Shown piece by piece: positions 1 through 44,155 of a stretch of 64,000 bases of DNA. The position numbers were made by a program, and so were the translations under genes. The DNA comes from Nematostella vectensis (lineage: Eukaryota; Cnidaria; Anthozoa; Actiniaria; Edwardsiidae): the NCBI RefSeq assembly GCF_932526225.1, contig NC_064034.1, positions 15,636,887 through 15,700,886 on the forward strand, read 5' to 3'. Within the stretch, counting starts at the first letter, position 1. Each line of letters opens with the position of its first letter. The notes beneath the pieces were generated by a model that saw only the letters and a program-made list of their open reading frames with translations, was not told where the DNA came from and made no database searches.

Positions 1-32942
<32,942 letters not shown>

Positions 32943-35900
32943 CTGAAAAAAAAAACAAAGCAGGAGTGGCCGTCGTCAGTTCTCAAACTTTGTAAAATAA
33001 CTTCGAAGAAGTAGTTGAAGAACTTTGAAAAACTTTGTAACGTAATATCTTGAAAAACTTTGTAACGTAATATCGAGGATGAATAAAGTACGACGATTAA
33101 TCAGTCGTTTTTTTAAATAAAAACACATAAAAATTTATTTTAAGAAGGCCAATCACGCCGCCATTTCATGTCCCGCTTAATATATCGAGTCACTCAAAGA
33201 ATCCATTCCCATCTGCTTATACGCTGTAGAATAAATATTAAGCTAAAAATACAATCAGTTGAAAAATCTAGTTTGGTTCGAGCTAAATCGAGGTACAAGA
33301 TGAAAACGTTTATTCATTGCTTAATGTATTTTGCAAACCTGGGAGAACAGCAAAACACACACCAGAAACCTGTCATATTTCGTCATTTCAAGCTCTTAAA
33401 ACTTAAACAACATTTTTAAAAAGATTCCCCACATTGATCTAGCCGCTCTCAACCGGTGGGAAACCTTTTTTGATCGCGAAATAATCATTTATTGCTTTTA
33501 TGCCGGCAATAACACATTTTTAAATACTGGAAATTTAGCAAAACAAATAAAAGAACATATTGGACCATTAGCTATACGAATTAGCTAGTCGCAGCATTCG
33601 ACAATTACATCTGCGTGCAACTTGAGTGCCGGTATTTCGCCGACTGCTGTACGACGTGCGACGTTCGACATGGATAGTACCACATGGATTGAATCTCATT
33701 GAGTGGGATACATTTTAATTTTTTTATATGCAGTATTGTAAAGGGAAATGCATAAAGTGCTTGATTTTTCCGCAAAATATAAATTTTATGTACATATGAT
33801 TTAACTATATGAATTTGAATAGCCTTGTTGTCCTCGGAGTTGAGAAAAACGTTCAAAAGACATCGTTTATTTATTTTTTCTTAATGCTGTAAAAACTATT
33901 ATCAAACGCCTGAGTTTCTCCTCTAATCGGCTTTACGCGTCTCTAATCTCGTTTTCTTGTTTTTGAGAGCAGGTGCACATTTTGGCAAAATTGCATTCAG
34001 AATACAGACTGTGTCGTTTTTATTGTACATGCTTTTTACAGCTTTAGGGCGCTCTTGTGATAGTCGGCTATAACAACCTTTGTCCACCCATTTTAATGAT
34101 GCACTATTAAAACATGTCGTTAGAATCTTCCTCGGAATTGGAATTGTTTCGAAATTCATCAAAACATTAAACAAAAGCTTCAAAGAACCACGAATTGAGA
34201 ATAAGACCTAGTTTGCAACTTGACTTTGCATACTGTTAAATCGCGCAATGGCATAATATAATATATATAATATATGTTGTGGCTTGTCGGTTCTGTTATG
34301 ACCTATTTCAAAGTGAGATCGTCTGAGACCTCAAAACAATCGAGTAATCGATCCCTAGTTTCCCGAGCTATCATAATTGCATGTAAAAGGAGTACAAAAC
34401 CAAAACGCATATATACGCAGGCAATGCGCTTTTCTGTAGTACATCTATACCTTAACTCTCCTTTAAGACCTAGAATTGATTTTCAGCGAATATTACCTTG
34501 TTTCATTTTATTTTAACAGAAAATTTCGCAAATAAGTCCTATCTTAAAAAAAAGCGTTATATTCTCTACTCGTCCCCAAAAGATTTTTTGAAATTTATAA
34601 TATCCATTTGGCTCCTATCTGTTTGTCTGTTTGTGATAAAATAAGGAAGAACATACAAGCAGATGCTTGAAGGTGTAGGACGGGCTATCTCGTTTTCATT
34701 CTAATCTAAAAGTAATATTATGAAAAAATATATAATAAATAAATATCTTTCGTGCACAGGTTATTCTCCAAACAAAATGACTACATAGAAAGTTAATCAA
34801 TGGAATTTTAGAATATGCTATTTGTGTACCTTTAAGGCTGGTCCTCTGTGAGTCCGTGTCATGACCAACGCAGCGTCGTCAACAACTACGAGAAAACTGC
34901 AATATCACCAGGTTCGATCGTTCGGATTGAATGCACAGCTATTAACGTTGAAAGCAGAACTTTATCAGCATGAAAGCGCGCGTAATTGAATTAAGTGCTC
35001 TGAGAGCAAAAAAAAAACCTGCACATTTTGCAGAGAGCTTTAAGTTAATCATCAATCTACCAAATTAGAAACAAAATCTTAAGGTCTCGCTTTTTTATTT
35101 AGAGTAACTGAAACCTTAACAACAGTAGGTTGCAGGTTACAACATTTAAACGAACACATGCCCTGGCATTTACATGACAAACAGATACTGTAATTAAAGA
35201 TCTGAATTCTAACTTTCGCAAACTAATTTGGCATAAAAAATTGATGACGTTCTAAACGAGGGCTTTTTAATTTTAGTTTGTAAATAAACACACTAGAACA
35301 TTCCCCCTATATTAATACACTTGTTTGCGCACGAGTTTATAAGTGTGTTTGAGTTTGGGCTGTCATTTAACTCTTTTTTTTATAAGAACCTTTTTTTTTT
35401 ATAAAAACGTTCAGCCTGAGATTTCACCAGTTCACCAAATTTTAAAAACATGCTAAGAACATGCCGAGGCTCAGATATCAGAAAAAAAATTCTTTTTTAG
35501 CCCCGATGCGTTCTAAAATGTAGAATAAAATGGTGCTCATAAATTCTCTTCCTAATAAATCATTGGGCGTTATATTATTATATACACTAAAAGTTAAGAA
35601 CATCGTAAGAACATATTCAGCCTTAAAATGCTCCAAAATAAGAACAGCCCAGCTCAACTGAAAATTAGACGTTCTGTTATAAAAAAAAAAGAGTGAACGC
35701 GATAAAGAACTGGTCAAAATTCTAAAAACTTTTATTGAACTTACCCGTCTGAAAAATTATAAGACCACCTGTTCATGCAGATGAGCAGAGACAAATAAAG
35801 GTTTTCGTAGTCCCCGCTGTGGCTACTTTAGCAATGTTTTCCGTAAACGGATATGTGTTTAACGCACTGGTATTTGGTTCCCCAAACGTTACATAACGTT

Positions 35901-36070
35901 TTCAAATTTCTGAGAACAGCAGAGCATGAAATCGCAGAGAAAAGAAAGGTATAGATTAATTAAACTGTAGTCACAAAGTTTTCTTTACCAAACGTGTCTA
36001 TAAAAGTAGCACTGATAGGTGTTACTGTTGTATTTCCGTGCCCCTGGTGCGCCAAATGTCTGTTCCAGTA
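32943..36070. other. Gene-poor AT-rich stretch
   Basis: Upstream side of the CUB-containing gene. I see only short AT-rich open frames with no recognisable domain. The initiating exon and promoter of the gene may lie here but I could not identify them. The 18-mer ATGGCGGCGTGATTGGCC is found here on the minus strand (near 33150) and again on the plus strand near 10023. Confidence 0.5.
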
Positions 36071-36076
36071 TTACAA

Positions 36077-36258
36077 CATTTTATTTACCCTACCTACCTC
36101 GCCATAACATTTTATTTACCCTACCTACCTCGCCATAACATTTTATTTACCCTACCTACCTCGCCATAACATTTTATTTACCCTACCTACCTCGCCATAA
36201 CATTTTATTTACCCTACCTACCTCGCCATAACATTTTATTTACCCTACCTACCTCGCC
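36077..36258. repeat. Perfect tandem repeat, 31 bp x 6
   Basis: The unit is CATTTTATTTACCCTACCTA followed by CCTCGCCATAA. Six nearly identical copies start at 36077, 36108, 36139, 36170, 36201 and 36232, which implies a recent expansion. Confidence 0.95.
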
Positions 36259-36879
36259 AGCGTGCCAGGGGTACTCGCACGCTTGTTCTTAGAAAGTTTT
36301 ATAAAAAATATTATATTCATCCTAACGATCAAAGGTTACTTAAAAAACCTGTATAGTTACTTTATTCCGCATTATTTTGACTGTTTTTGAGATTGCCGAA
36401 ATAACACGAAAATCACCGTGCAGGTGCCCCTGTTATGCCAATATGAAAGCATATTATATAAGCATAGAAATACTTTCTTAAATCGCACTCGATTATTTTT
36501 TTACACACTTTTCTTTATACTTGAACCAACGCGGGCTGTGAATGGTTATATTTAATACAAATGACAAATGGAAGCGCACTTTAGAAAATAGTGAATAACA
36601 AGAAAGAAAAAAGAAAAAAAAACTTCAAAACGCAGGGAAATATCATCACCCCCCCCCCCCCCAAAAAAAAAGAGAAATGAACACAAATAAGTGAATATAA
36701 AAGCGCTAACACTTGATTCGTGTATAGGTTATTTCATGTCTGTTTATGTAAATGGAAAAAAGGATAACGAGTACTATCGATCCACTCTCCGCTGATTTTG
36801 TAGTCGGCGCATCTCTAGGATTCACTGATAAACAGATAAAGCCACTTGTAAAATCCGGGCTCTATTTCCATTCGTATGT

Positions 36880-37235
36880 AGCGCCCGCAAATGTAATAAG
36901 ATTTTACCCGCAAATGTAATAAGGTTTTACCCGCAAATGTAAGAAACCCGCAATTGTAATATTGTATAACCCGCAAATGCAGAAGTTTATGAATGAAATA
37001 AAAGAGTTATTTTTATCCAGGAATCGTTAGTTGTAAGCCTATTATGGACAATAATTGATAAATCCAGCACCGTCAATTCTTATATCGTATGATTTCTGAT
37101 TTTTTCTAAAATATTTATAAAAAGTTCACGAGAAAGAAAAAGATAGCTCTAAGGTCTTCAGCGACCATGTAGCGCCAGCAAATGTAAGAAACCCGCAAAT
37201 GTAATAAGGTTTCACCAGCAAATGTAATAAGGTTA
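36880..37235. repeat. Two clusters of a short AT-rich repeat
   Basis: The word CCGCAAATGTAATAAGGTTT and variants recur at 36885-36985 and again at 37165-37235. They are separated by about 180 bp of unrelated DNA. No coding potential. Confidence 0.65.
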
Positions 37236-37319
37236 TAAATGGCAAGTTATGTTTAGTTAGGCGCCGTTAGTTTTAATCCCCATCTACACTAACAATTTTA
37301 AGTTGTTGACAATTGTTCA

Positions 37320-37710
37320 CGGAGCCCCATACCTAAGAAAAAGTGGTATACAAAACAAAACTGTGGTAACGTGATTTGTGACGTCATCGATGACGTCACT
37401 AGAAGTAAAAATATACCAAAATAAAAATATTAATATTTTACGAAGGAAACATCACATGGCAACCAAACTCGATAGGTGTCAAGGGGTACGTGTCAAGGAG
37501 GATGCAATATTTTTGTCATGTGTTGTGTGACGTCATCGCTGACGTCATTCAAAGCAAAAAAAACTTGATTAAAAACAACTAGTAGCATGGCTGCGTGAAC
37601 TCGGGATTCTCTTAAATAAGATTTCTCGAATAAGATTTTTGGATGTATAGAAGGCAATAGTAAATTCATAAAGACGTTAGTGGTACTTTGAATGGTCACT
37701 GCTAACCGTT
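37320..37710. repeat. Isolated copies of the CRE-palindrome repeat
   Basis: Contains CATACCTAAGAAAAAGTG, then GTGACGTCATCGATGACGTC, then GGCAACCAAACTCGATAGGT. The same words build the tandem array at 50.54-51.78 kb, so this is a dispersed partial copy of that family with about two units. Confidence 0.75.
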
Positions 37711-37880
37711 ACTAAGTTTGATTAGAATATACCTAAGCTGTTGGGGCTCCATTGCAGAGATAAGCTTACCCTCATATGAAACACTTTACTTCAGTATATC
37801 CACAATCCACAGTTACTGATGTAGCCTCCACTATATGGACGCTTACATGTCTCATGTTGATTAAAGGAAATGTCTTTCAC

Positions 37881-38036
37881 AGGGGCGTATCTAGGGGAGT
37901 TGCCCAGGGGGACCGGGCCCCCCTTTCTAGCAGCCAAAAATACAGTAAATGTATGAGACATTATCTAAAATACAGGAGAAACTGCCTTGAAAGGGCCTTT
38001 GGGGCCCCTCCTGTTCAAAATTCTGGCTAGGCCACT
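37881..38036. repeat. Second copy of the GCGTAGCC-type dispersed element, inverted
   Basis: Starts AGGGGCGTATCTAGGGG and ends TTCTGGCTAGGCCACTG. The core CAGCCAAAAATACAGTAAAT is the reverse complement of the core of the 338-490 copy. Confidence 0.6.
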
Positions 38037-38089
38037 GTTTCATTACAACTAACACACTATGTACGTAAGTTAGACACAAAAATGATTGA

Positions 38090-38190
38090 AATATATGTTT
38101 ATTTTAATAAACATATATTTATTTATTTATATTTATTTATTATAAACATATATTTATTTATTTATTTTAATAAACATATATTTATTAAAA
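38090..38190. repeat. AT-rich tandem repeat
   Basis: AAACATATATTTATTTATTT is repeated three to four times in imperfect tandem with TTTTAATA spacers. No other structure was seen. Confidence 0.7.
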
Positions 38191-38853
38191 TAACTAACAC
38201 TTTGAATGGATAAACTTGATGAAAATTCTAACAGTTACATTTGGTTTATCATAAATGCAGTAGTACAATGGCTTTTCGCCAATTTTTCTTTCAATATTTT
38301 GACTGGATGTAAAATTAGCTAAAAACCGTTTGCTTGCTACTTCAAATAATTTTTTTGACTGTAACTTTAAAAATTGTATAAACTCAATTTTAATCACTTC
38401 CTGGTAAAATGCTATAAGTCAAAGTTAACTATCTCTTGGATTTTACTATAATTCAGGACTCACCAATACTTTTGTGAAGAAATGTTCATTGAAATGTCTG
38501 AGAGTGAGTAAAGCAACCAATTCAAATGCACATGTCTTTGACTACCATGTCTGAGTATAGCAATCGAAAAACTGGTGAGTTTTATATCCTAAAATAGTGA
38601 TTATTAAGCTTAATATTATAAAATACGTTAACATCTAAGAGGAAAAATAATAAAAGAAGCAAGTTTGTACTCATCCTTGTACTTTAACATGGCGTTACTT
38701 TGATAAACACATGGATGATCGTAAACGCGTCTCTTGTCTTATTTTTTCGGTTATAGCAAGCTTACTAACAATCCTTGATTCTGCGTTTGTTGACATTCTT
38801 TAGTTGAGTTATTTGTAATGGTGGTAGGTACCTGTAGTTCGCTTTTGATAACG

Positions 38854-39249
38854 CACTAGTCAATTGAAACCCCCACCCCCATGGTCCCGGGAAAGGGTGA
38901 GGGATTAGATTTTAACCCTGAACATAACTGAGAAAAGCCCCAACCCCCTTGGGACAAAACTGCTTTTAAATACCCCTACACCACACTATACAACTGCCTG
39001 ACATTTAAGACAACATGCCATCTGAAATAAGCCTATACCTTTCAAAGCCAGTTCACTTCAGCGAGTATATTCGTACATATAACTAATAGGGGCCTAAAGA
39101 CGCTAGTCACTTGGCCCTAAACCCCCAGGGTGGGGAAGAGTCTAAGAGTCAAAAACTGTCAATTCCCCCACCCCCTAGGGTGCTCTAAACCCCAACGTTA
39201 ACCTCACACTTTCCCGGGACCATGGGGTGAGGGTTTCAAATGACTAGTG
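38854..39249. mobile_element. MITE with about 40-bp terminal inverted repeats
   Basis: The left end CACTAGTCAATTGAAACCCC with CATGGTCCCGGGAAAG is the reverse complement of the right end (CTTTCCCGGGACCATGGGG, then GGTTTCAAATGACTAGTG). The element is 396 bp and non-coding. The interior is rich in CCCC/GGGG blocks such as AACCCCCAGGGTGGGG. Confidence 0.8.
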
Positions 39250-41820
39250 CATAAGCAGCTCAGAATATTTCCTTTTCTGGAAACACTTTTTTGTTTTGAC
39301 ATTCGAGGCATCAAAACATTGAAACAACCAATCACAGATCAAATTGTAAGATGACGTCATAACACTCGCTGGACCTAAGTAAAGAAAACATGGCGGCCAT
39401 AGAGAGACGAGAATAAGAGCATAAAACAATATCTTTCTGCTTTTTGGTAGGGTTTTAGACGTATCAAAACTTGAAAGACTTGTAGTAAAGCCTTTGGGCT
39501 CAAAGATGTGGTAAAAATTTATATTTCAAATGGCTATGTTTGGTGGGAAAGTCCGATTCGCTATAGTCAATAGATGACGGCGAGGATGATGGTCATCACG
39601 ATTGAATTACAGCTTGGAAGCGTAATTCGAAGGCACACTTAACGGTGGACAAGCAGGCATGATTTCTTGACCCTGGAGTAGACTACTTAGTACTGGAAAT
39701 GGTTTTCGTTGCGTCCTCCGAAGCTGATAATGCATGCATAAATACATGCCTTACGGTGTGTTGTGTTTGGTCTCAATAAGTTATATCAGCTTATATGCAG
39801 CCCGTCCGAGTTTGTCGATCGATCATGAACATTCAGTATTCAAATTGCCTTGTGCAGGCGCAGTTAAAAGCTGAATGGGGGTCTAGAATTTTTTAAAGGT
39901 GGTTCAATTTATGAAAACTATTACAATAGTTTGTGCTTAAAAAGGATTGGACCATTGGACCACAGAACCACACACACCTGGATCAGCCACTGCAGAAAAT
40001 TACTTGACACATACAGTATTTCATATTTGTTTTAATGACTTAATATTGGTATAAGCTTAAATCATCTCATCTCCTACACACACAAAGCATATGGTATACA
40101 TAATATCAAATAAAACAAATAGAAGACACAGTTTGAATTTTTTTTGCTTGGTTTGTACCAACCAGCCCATCTTTTGTATAACTCTTAAATTTAAATATTT
40201 GACAATGTACCTAGAGCATGAATGGGCTATGACTTGATAGCCGAAAGGCTGAATGGGCTTAGGATTTATATGACTTGAAGCTTTAATTTGCCCAGGGGTG
40301 GGTTGGAAGGGGGGCAGTATTCAGTTATATACATTATGGAATGGTCCAACAGAGCTCAAAACGTCATACACCCAAAAAGGATGGAAACTTGCCACCCCCA
40401 AAATACAGCCTGTTGGTAAAATGTTCAATTCCAAAGAAATGCAGTGGAAACATGTTATGTTGTAAATGTTTTTTACAGCATATGTATAAAGCAATATGTC
40501 TAGAAAACTAATCATTTTCATGAGCTTATCATTCTTCTCCTAAACAATTTTACTCCAACAGAATTCTATTGATTTGAATTCTTTCTGGTAGAAAATTTTC
40601 AGTCAGAGTAAATGGGAGAAAAGTGGAAACAATTTGTCTAATCATACAATTTTTACAATCAAGCACCATACAAAAAAGTGATGTGAAATAATCATAGATC
40701 CCCTCAAAAGCCTATTGCACCTTTTGAATGCACAATATGCTGTGTCTTATATTATGTTGTAGTGCGAATTAAAAAAACCCATAAGTATAATACTGTGTTA
40801 GCTCTGGGGATTCAATACATCGAAACTTTTTAACCAACCTTCATCCATGCTCTTGGTTTATACTCGGATCATACTAAAAGTATGAAAAAAACCTTCCCTC
40901 GCTAAAAAACATGTTATTACTAGAAAACCTATTTTCAACAAGGGGTCCATGGAACAGGGGCAGGGCCATAGCAGAGGCTGGGGTGCAAATCTCCATTAAC
41001 GTTGAAAGTTATGTAATCTCATACCATTTTTACACCAAGCAGCGTTCTTTAACACATTGACCCCTCAACCGGCCTGTACCGGCTTTGGGAAGTACCCACA
41101 ACCCAAAAAATTCATAAATGCAAACTAAACACAACAAGATGAAGATACTCCGGCATCAGTCTAAGGGATAAATGGTCTTGAAGATATGCATCCAACCAAG
41201 GTGTTGGCAACTACTCTTAAGCCAAATAATAGCACACGTTCTTTGACAAATTTCAAATCGAACAAGGAAAGAAAAGCAGAATCACCCCTCTCAATAAAAC
41301 GCTCAAAATATAACACAAGGGAGAGAGATCAGCAAACACAGCTCAAGACAGAAAAAAGATACCTTTATTCTGATCCTCCAGGTTAATTTCCATGGCCTCA
41401 AAACACAATGTCCACTCCTTGAAGGCTTGTAAAACCACGAAGATGCCTTTACGGATTGCAAAGCATTCTGGGAGATCCAGGGAAAAATTCACGAGGGGAG
41501 GGCCAGTCAACACTCCTCTCCCCAAAGTCAGATGGTTTTTTATAAGTCTTTTCACCCCGAAGCCAAACAAATCAATTCCAGGTCATACAGACACAGAATA
41601 GCAGTGTAAACAATTTTGCAATCAATTTGGTTTCAGAAAAGACAGCATTTAGGAGAGCTGTGGTGATTCATTAGAAATTTATTTTCTCATCCAGGCAAGG
41701 CCAAACAAGAAAAAATCATCATGAATCCACTTTTGCTTGCAAATATCCATAAGCAAAGCACTCAATTATGCCCCAAAAGACTTCATGATGTCCTGTAACA
41801 CTCTCCTAATATGCTCATAG
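39250..41820. other. No gene recognised; CRE plus YY1-like words
   Basis: No domain-bearing frame was found. Near 39349-39400 a TGACGTCA CRE/ATF site is followed about 40 bp later by AACATGGCGGCC, a YY1-like word often found at TATA-less promoters. A perfect 30-bp segment at 39256-39285 recurs inverted at 48768-48797. The rest is AT-rich, with short GGGG tracts. Confidence 0.4.
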
Positions 41821-42014
41821 CTTTTTGGTTTGGATCGGGTATTCGTACCAAGACGTAGGGGCCTAAAGTGGTGTGGTGGTGAGGTGGGTGTGATCATATG
41901 GTATGGTAATGTTGGAGGGTGATGATGAAGGATGGCTAGTAAGGCAATGCAGAGTGGAGATGGTAGTAATGTAATTACGGTGAAGAGGTGGATAGGTTAG
42001 ACTAGTAGGTGGTG
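41821..42014. repeat. Left copy of a 194-bp direct repeat
   Basis: Starts CTTTTTGGTTTGGATCGGGT and ends GACTAGTAGGTGGTG. The copy at 48502-48695 has the same length, a matching start and end, and only scattered differences. The pair brackets the GT-rich locus and its two insertions. No matching short duplication is seen outside the pair. Confidence 0.9.
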
Positions 42015-42202
42015 GAGGGTGGTGAAAAGATAAAGTGGGACTATAGAATAGGTTGTGGTAGTGTGTGGTGGGTAGGTGAAAAAGAAAAAATAATAATAAT
42101 ATGGTGTGGTGTGGAGATGGCTAATGGCTGTGTTGGTGGGGAAAAAATTGGTACGGTGTATAGGTGAGAGTGGTGGTGAGGGGGATGTGGAGTAGATAAG
42201 GC
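42015..42202. repeat. GT-rich low-complexity tract, first segment
   Basis: Strongly G+T on the plus strand, built of GTGGTG, GGTGTG and TGGTGGGTAGGTG words. It is interrupted at 42203 by the target duplication of the hammerhead element and continues at 42860. Confidence 0.8.
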
Positions 42203-42298
42203 TTATAATTTCGAACTTTAGAAGCACACTAGCATACACACATTGGCACCAGTCGGGCCAAGACGGGACGCTAGCACAGTCTATTACCCGTGCAGTTC

Positions 42299-42348
42299 GG
42301 CAACCATGGACAGCTGTTTCGTCCTTATTAGGACTCGTCAGCATGGCA
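42299..42348 (-). ncRNA. Hammerhead ribozyme on the opposite strand (copy 1)
   Basis: Read on the minus strand, CTGACGA occupies 42341 down to 42335. It is followed by the same stem II and loop, GAAA at 42320-42317, CAGCTG, and TC at 42310-42309. The upstream strand ends GCCATG and pairs with CATGG, so stem I is intact at its base. It lies head to head with copy 2, separated by GGCAT repeats. Confidence 0.8.
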
Positions 42349-42361
42349 TGGCATGGCATAG

Positions 42362-42404
42362 CTGACGAGTCCTAATAAGGACGAAACAGCTGTCCATGGT
42401 TGCC
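42362..42404 (+). ncRNA. Hammerhead ribozyme core, stem I altered (copy 2)
   Basis: The core CTGACGA (42362-42368), stem II, GAAA (42383-42386), CAGCTG and TC match the complete copy, with predicted cleavage after 42394. The 5' strand of stem I reads GGCATAG instead of GCCATG and pairs poorly with CATGG. This copy is probably impaired unless it adopts an alternative pairing. Confidence 0.75.
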
Positions 42405-42703
42405 GAACTGCACGGGTAATAGACTGTGCTAGCGTCCCGTCTTGGCCCGACTGGTGCCAATGTGTGTATGCTAGTGTGCTTCTAAAGTTCACATTTATGT
42501 ATACATACTCGCAAGGATAGTTTGGCTATCCGACGGAGTTTTAGACTAGCAAAGGTCGCATGCGTGATCCGCACAATTGGCATCACGCTAGCCCGGTCGC
42601 AGCTCTAGATCCCACATGGATCTAAGCTGTGGTTTAAAGCACTTCGCTCGAGTCGAAGTCGCCCTGCAGTTTTTTTGCCGATGAAGTTTAACTGAGGCAA
42701 ACC

Positions 42704-42758
42704 GGCTATGCCATGCTGACGAGTCCTAATAAGGACGAAACAGCTGTCCATGGTTGCC
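42704..42758 (+). ncRNA. Hammerhead ribozyme, complete (copy 3)
   Basis: The core is CTGACGA at 42716-42722. Stem II is GTCC/GGAC (42723-42726 and 42733-42736) with loop TAATAA. GAAA lies at 42737-42740, followed by the short palindromic stem III CAGCTG (42741-42746) and then TC. Predicted cleavage is after GTC, between 42748 and 42749. Stem I forms between GGC..CCATG (42704-42715) and CATGG..GCC (42749-42758), with an internal loop that could contact loop II. All invariant core bases are present. The very short stem III is typical of type I hammerheads in animal retroelements, which often act as dimers. Confidence 0.88.
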
Positions 42759-42859
42759 GAACTGCACGGGTAATAGACTGTGCTAGCGTCCCGTCTTGGC
42801 CCGACTGGTGCCAATGTGTGTATGCTAGTGTGCTTCTAAAGTTCACAGTTATAATTTCG

Positions 42860-43367
42860 CGTGATGGGTCTATGTGTTTTAAAATGGTGGTGGTGCGGAG
42901 GACGATTTAAAATTTGTGAGGTTAAGGTGTAAATGTGGGTGATAATGTATCGTTATGATGTTAGGTGATCGTAAGGTGTTGGTTTGTGGGTAGGTAGGGT
43001 GGGTCATAGGGTGTGGTCGTTTGTAGTTGGGTTTTGTGCTGTAGGGTAAATGTTTGTATGGTTGGGGAGGGGGCTGTATGTAGGTGTTTGTAAGAGGGGG
43101 GAAATTGGTTGTGGGGTAGTGTCTGGTGTAGGGTGTGGCTGGTTGGTGTGTTGTGGGTTGGTTGGTATAGTCGTAGGATGCTTTGGTGTGTATGTGGTAG
43201 GCTATGTGTGGAGGGGTAGATGTGTGTGTGGTGGGAGGGGGTTGGACTGTATGTAGGACGTGGTGTTGGAGGGAGCGCTGGTTGTAGGACTAGTGGCTGC
43301 TGTAGGGTGTGGTTGGTTTGGTGTGTTGTAGGGTGTGTTGTAGAGTTTGGGTGGTTGTTGGGTGCAT
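42860..43367. repeat. GT-rich low-complexity tract, second segment
   Basis: Continuation of the GT-rich locus, with GGTGTGG, GTAGGGTGTGG and TTGGTTGG words. Apparent open frames rich in Val, Gly, Cys and Trp are compositional. It ends at the 7-bp duplication flanking the LINE. Confidence 0.8.
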
Positions 43368-43490
43368 AGGGTGACTATTCCTCACGGCTCTGGTCATCTA
43401 ATTCCTGGGTAACTACCTTCACGTGGTGCACCTGTCTTAGACAAAATGTTATCCTAGGGACCGAGCGAGGGACGGTATATTCCCTCTCGG

Positions 43491-43729
43491 GTAGGTGGAG
43501 CTCTTCAGCCTTGGTCGGCAGTCCACCTAGGGGAAGGAAAACCCTGATTTCAAACCTCCGCTGCCTTGCGGCCATACCCTGTCAGGGAAAGGCACTCAAA
43601 GTCTCCTGGGTAGGTGGAGCTCATTAGCCTTGGTCGGCAGTCCACCTAGGGGAAGGAAAACCCTGTTTTCAAACCTCCGCTGCCTTGCGGCCATACCCTG
43701 TTATGGGAAAGGCTCTCAAAAAGTCTGGA
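43491..43729 (+). repeat. 119-bp tandem duplication in the LINE 5' UTR
   Basis: GTAGGTGGAGCTCTTCAGCC starts at 43491, and its near-copy with ATTAGCC starts at 43610. Both contain TTGGTCGGCAGTCCACCTAG and GCTGCCTTGCGGCCATACCC. Repeated 5' UTR monomers often carry the internal promoter in LINEs; that role is inferred here. Confidence 0.85.
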
Positions 43730-44155
43730 CACCGGCAAACCCCCCGATAGATACTACTTGTTCTATGGGGAAGACGGCGGCCTCAGCAAAGCACCCGTGG
43801 AGTGTTAAGGGCAAGTGAAGTCATCCATGGTTTATCTTGGCCATCCACTGCATCTGGTTCTGTCTTCCAGTCGTCTAGACATTGTCCTGCCACTGGTCCA
43901 TGATGGCTCCAGACGAGAGAGTGAGGTCGACGATGCGCAACTCTTCTTCACTTAAATCAAAATTCATAGCGCAAGTCATCTATCATTTTTTTCACTTCAT
44001 CACCCTAATCCAAAGTCCTGTGGCGACAGGCACGCAACGAAGCGACAGGTGTGGGTACACTGGAAGTCGTAGATGCAAACCTGCACATAGGCGGCTCAGG
44101 CCATAGGGTCGCTATTCACTGACTGGAGCAGCAGTGGATCTCGGCAGCAGTCTGA

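Larger units (their letters stand above)
42214..42848 (+). mobile_element. Non-autonomous hammerhead-ribozyme retroelement (Penelope-like or retrozyme type)
   Basis: A 635-bp insertion flanked by an 11-bp duplication TTATAATTTCG (42203-42213 and 42849-42859). It comprises an inverted copy of a roughly 128-bp segment, then the direct copy starting at 42362, then a second direct copy starting at 42716. The direct copies are 354 bp apart, giving a monomer-plus-partial-dimer layout. Each copy starts with a hammerhead core. There is no open frame for a protein, so mobilisation would depend on another element's reverse transcriptase. Inverted plus direct terminal segments with hammerheads resemble the pseudo-LTRs of Penelope-like elements; tandem ribozyme monomers also describe retrozymes. 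Confidence 0.85.

Noticed and set aside
42713-42910. Short open frames over the hammerhead element (MLTSPNKDETAVHGC and equivalents)
   Set aside because: They are fully explained by the ribozyme sequence, occur identically in each copy, and have no protein features.
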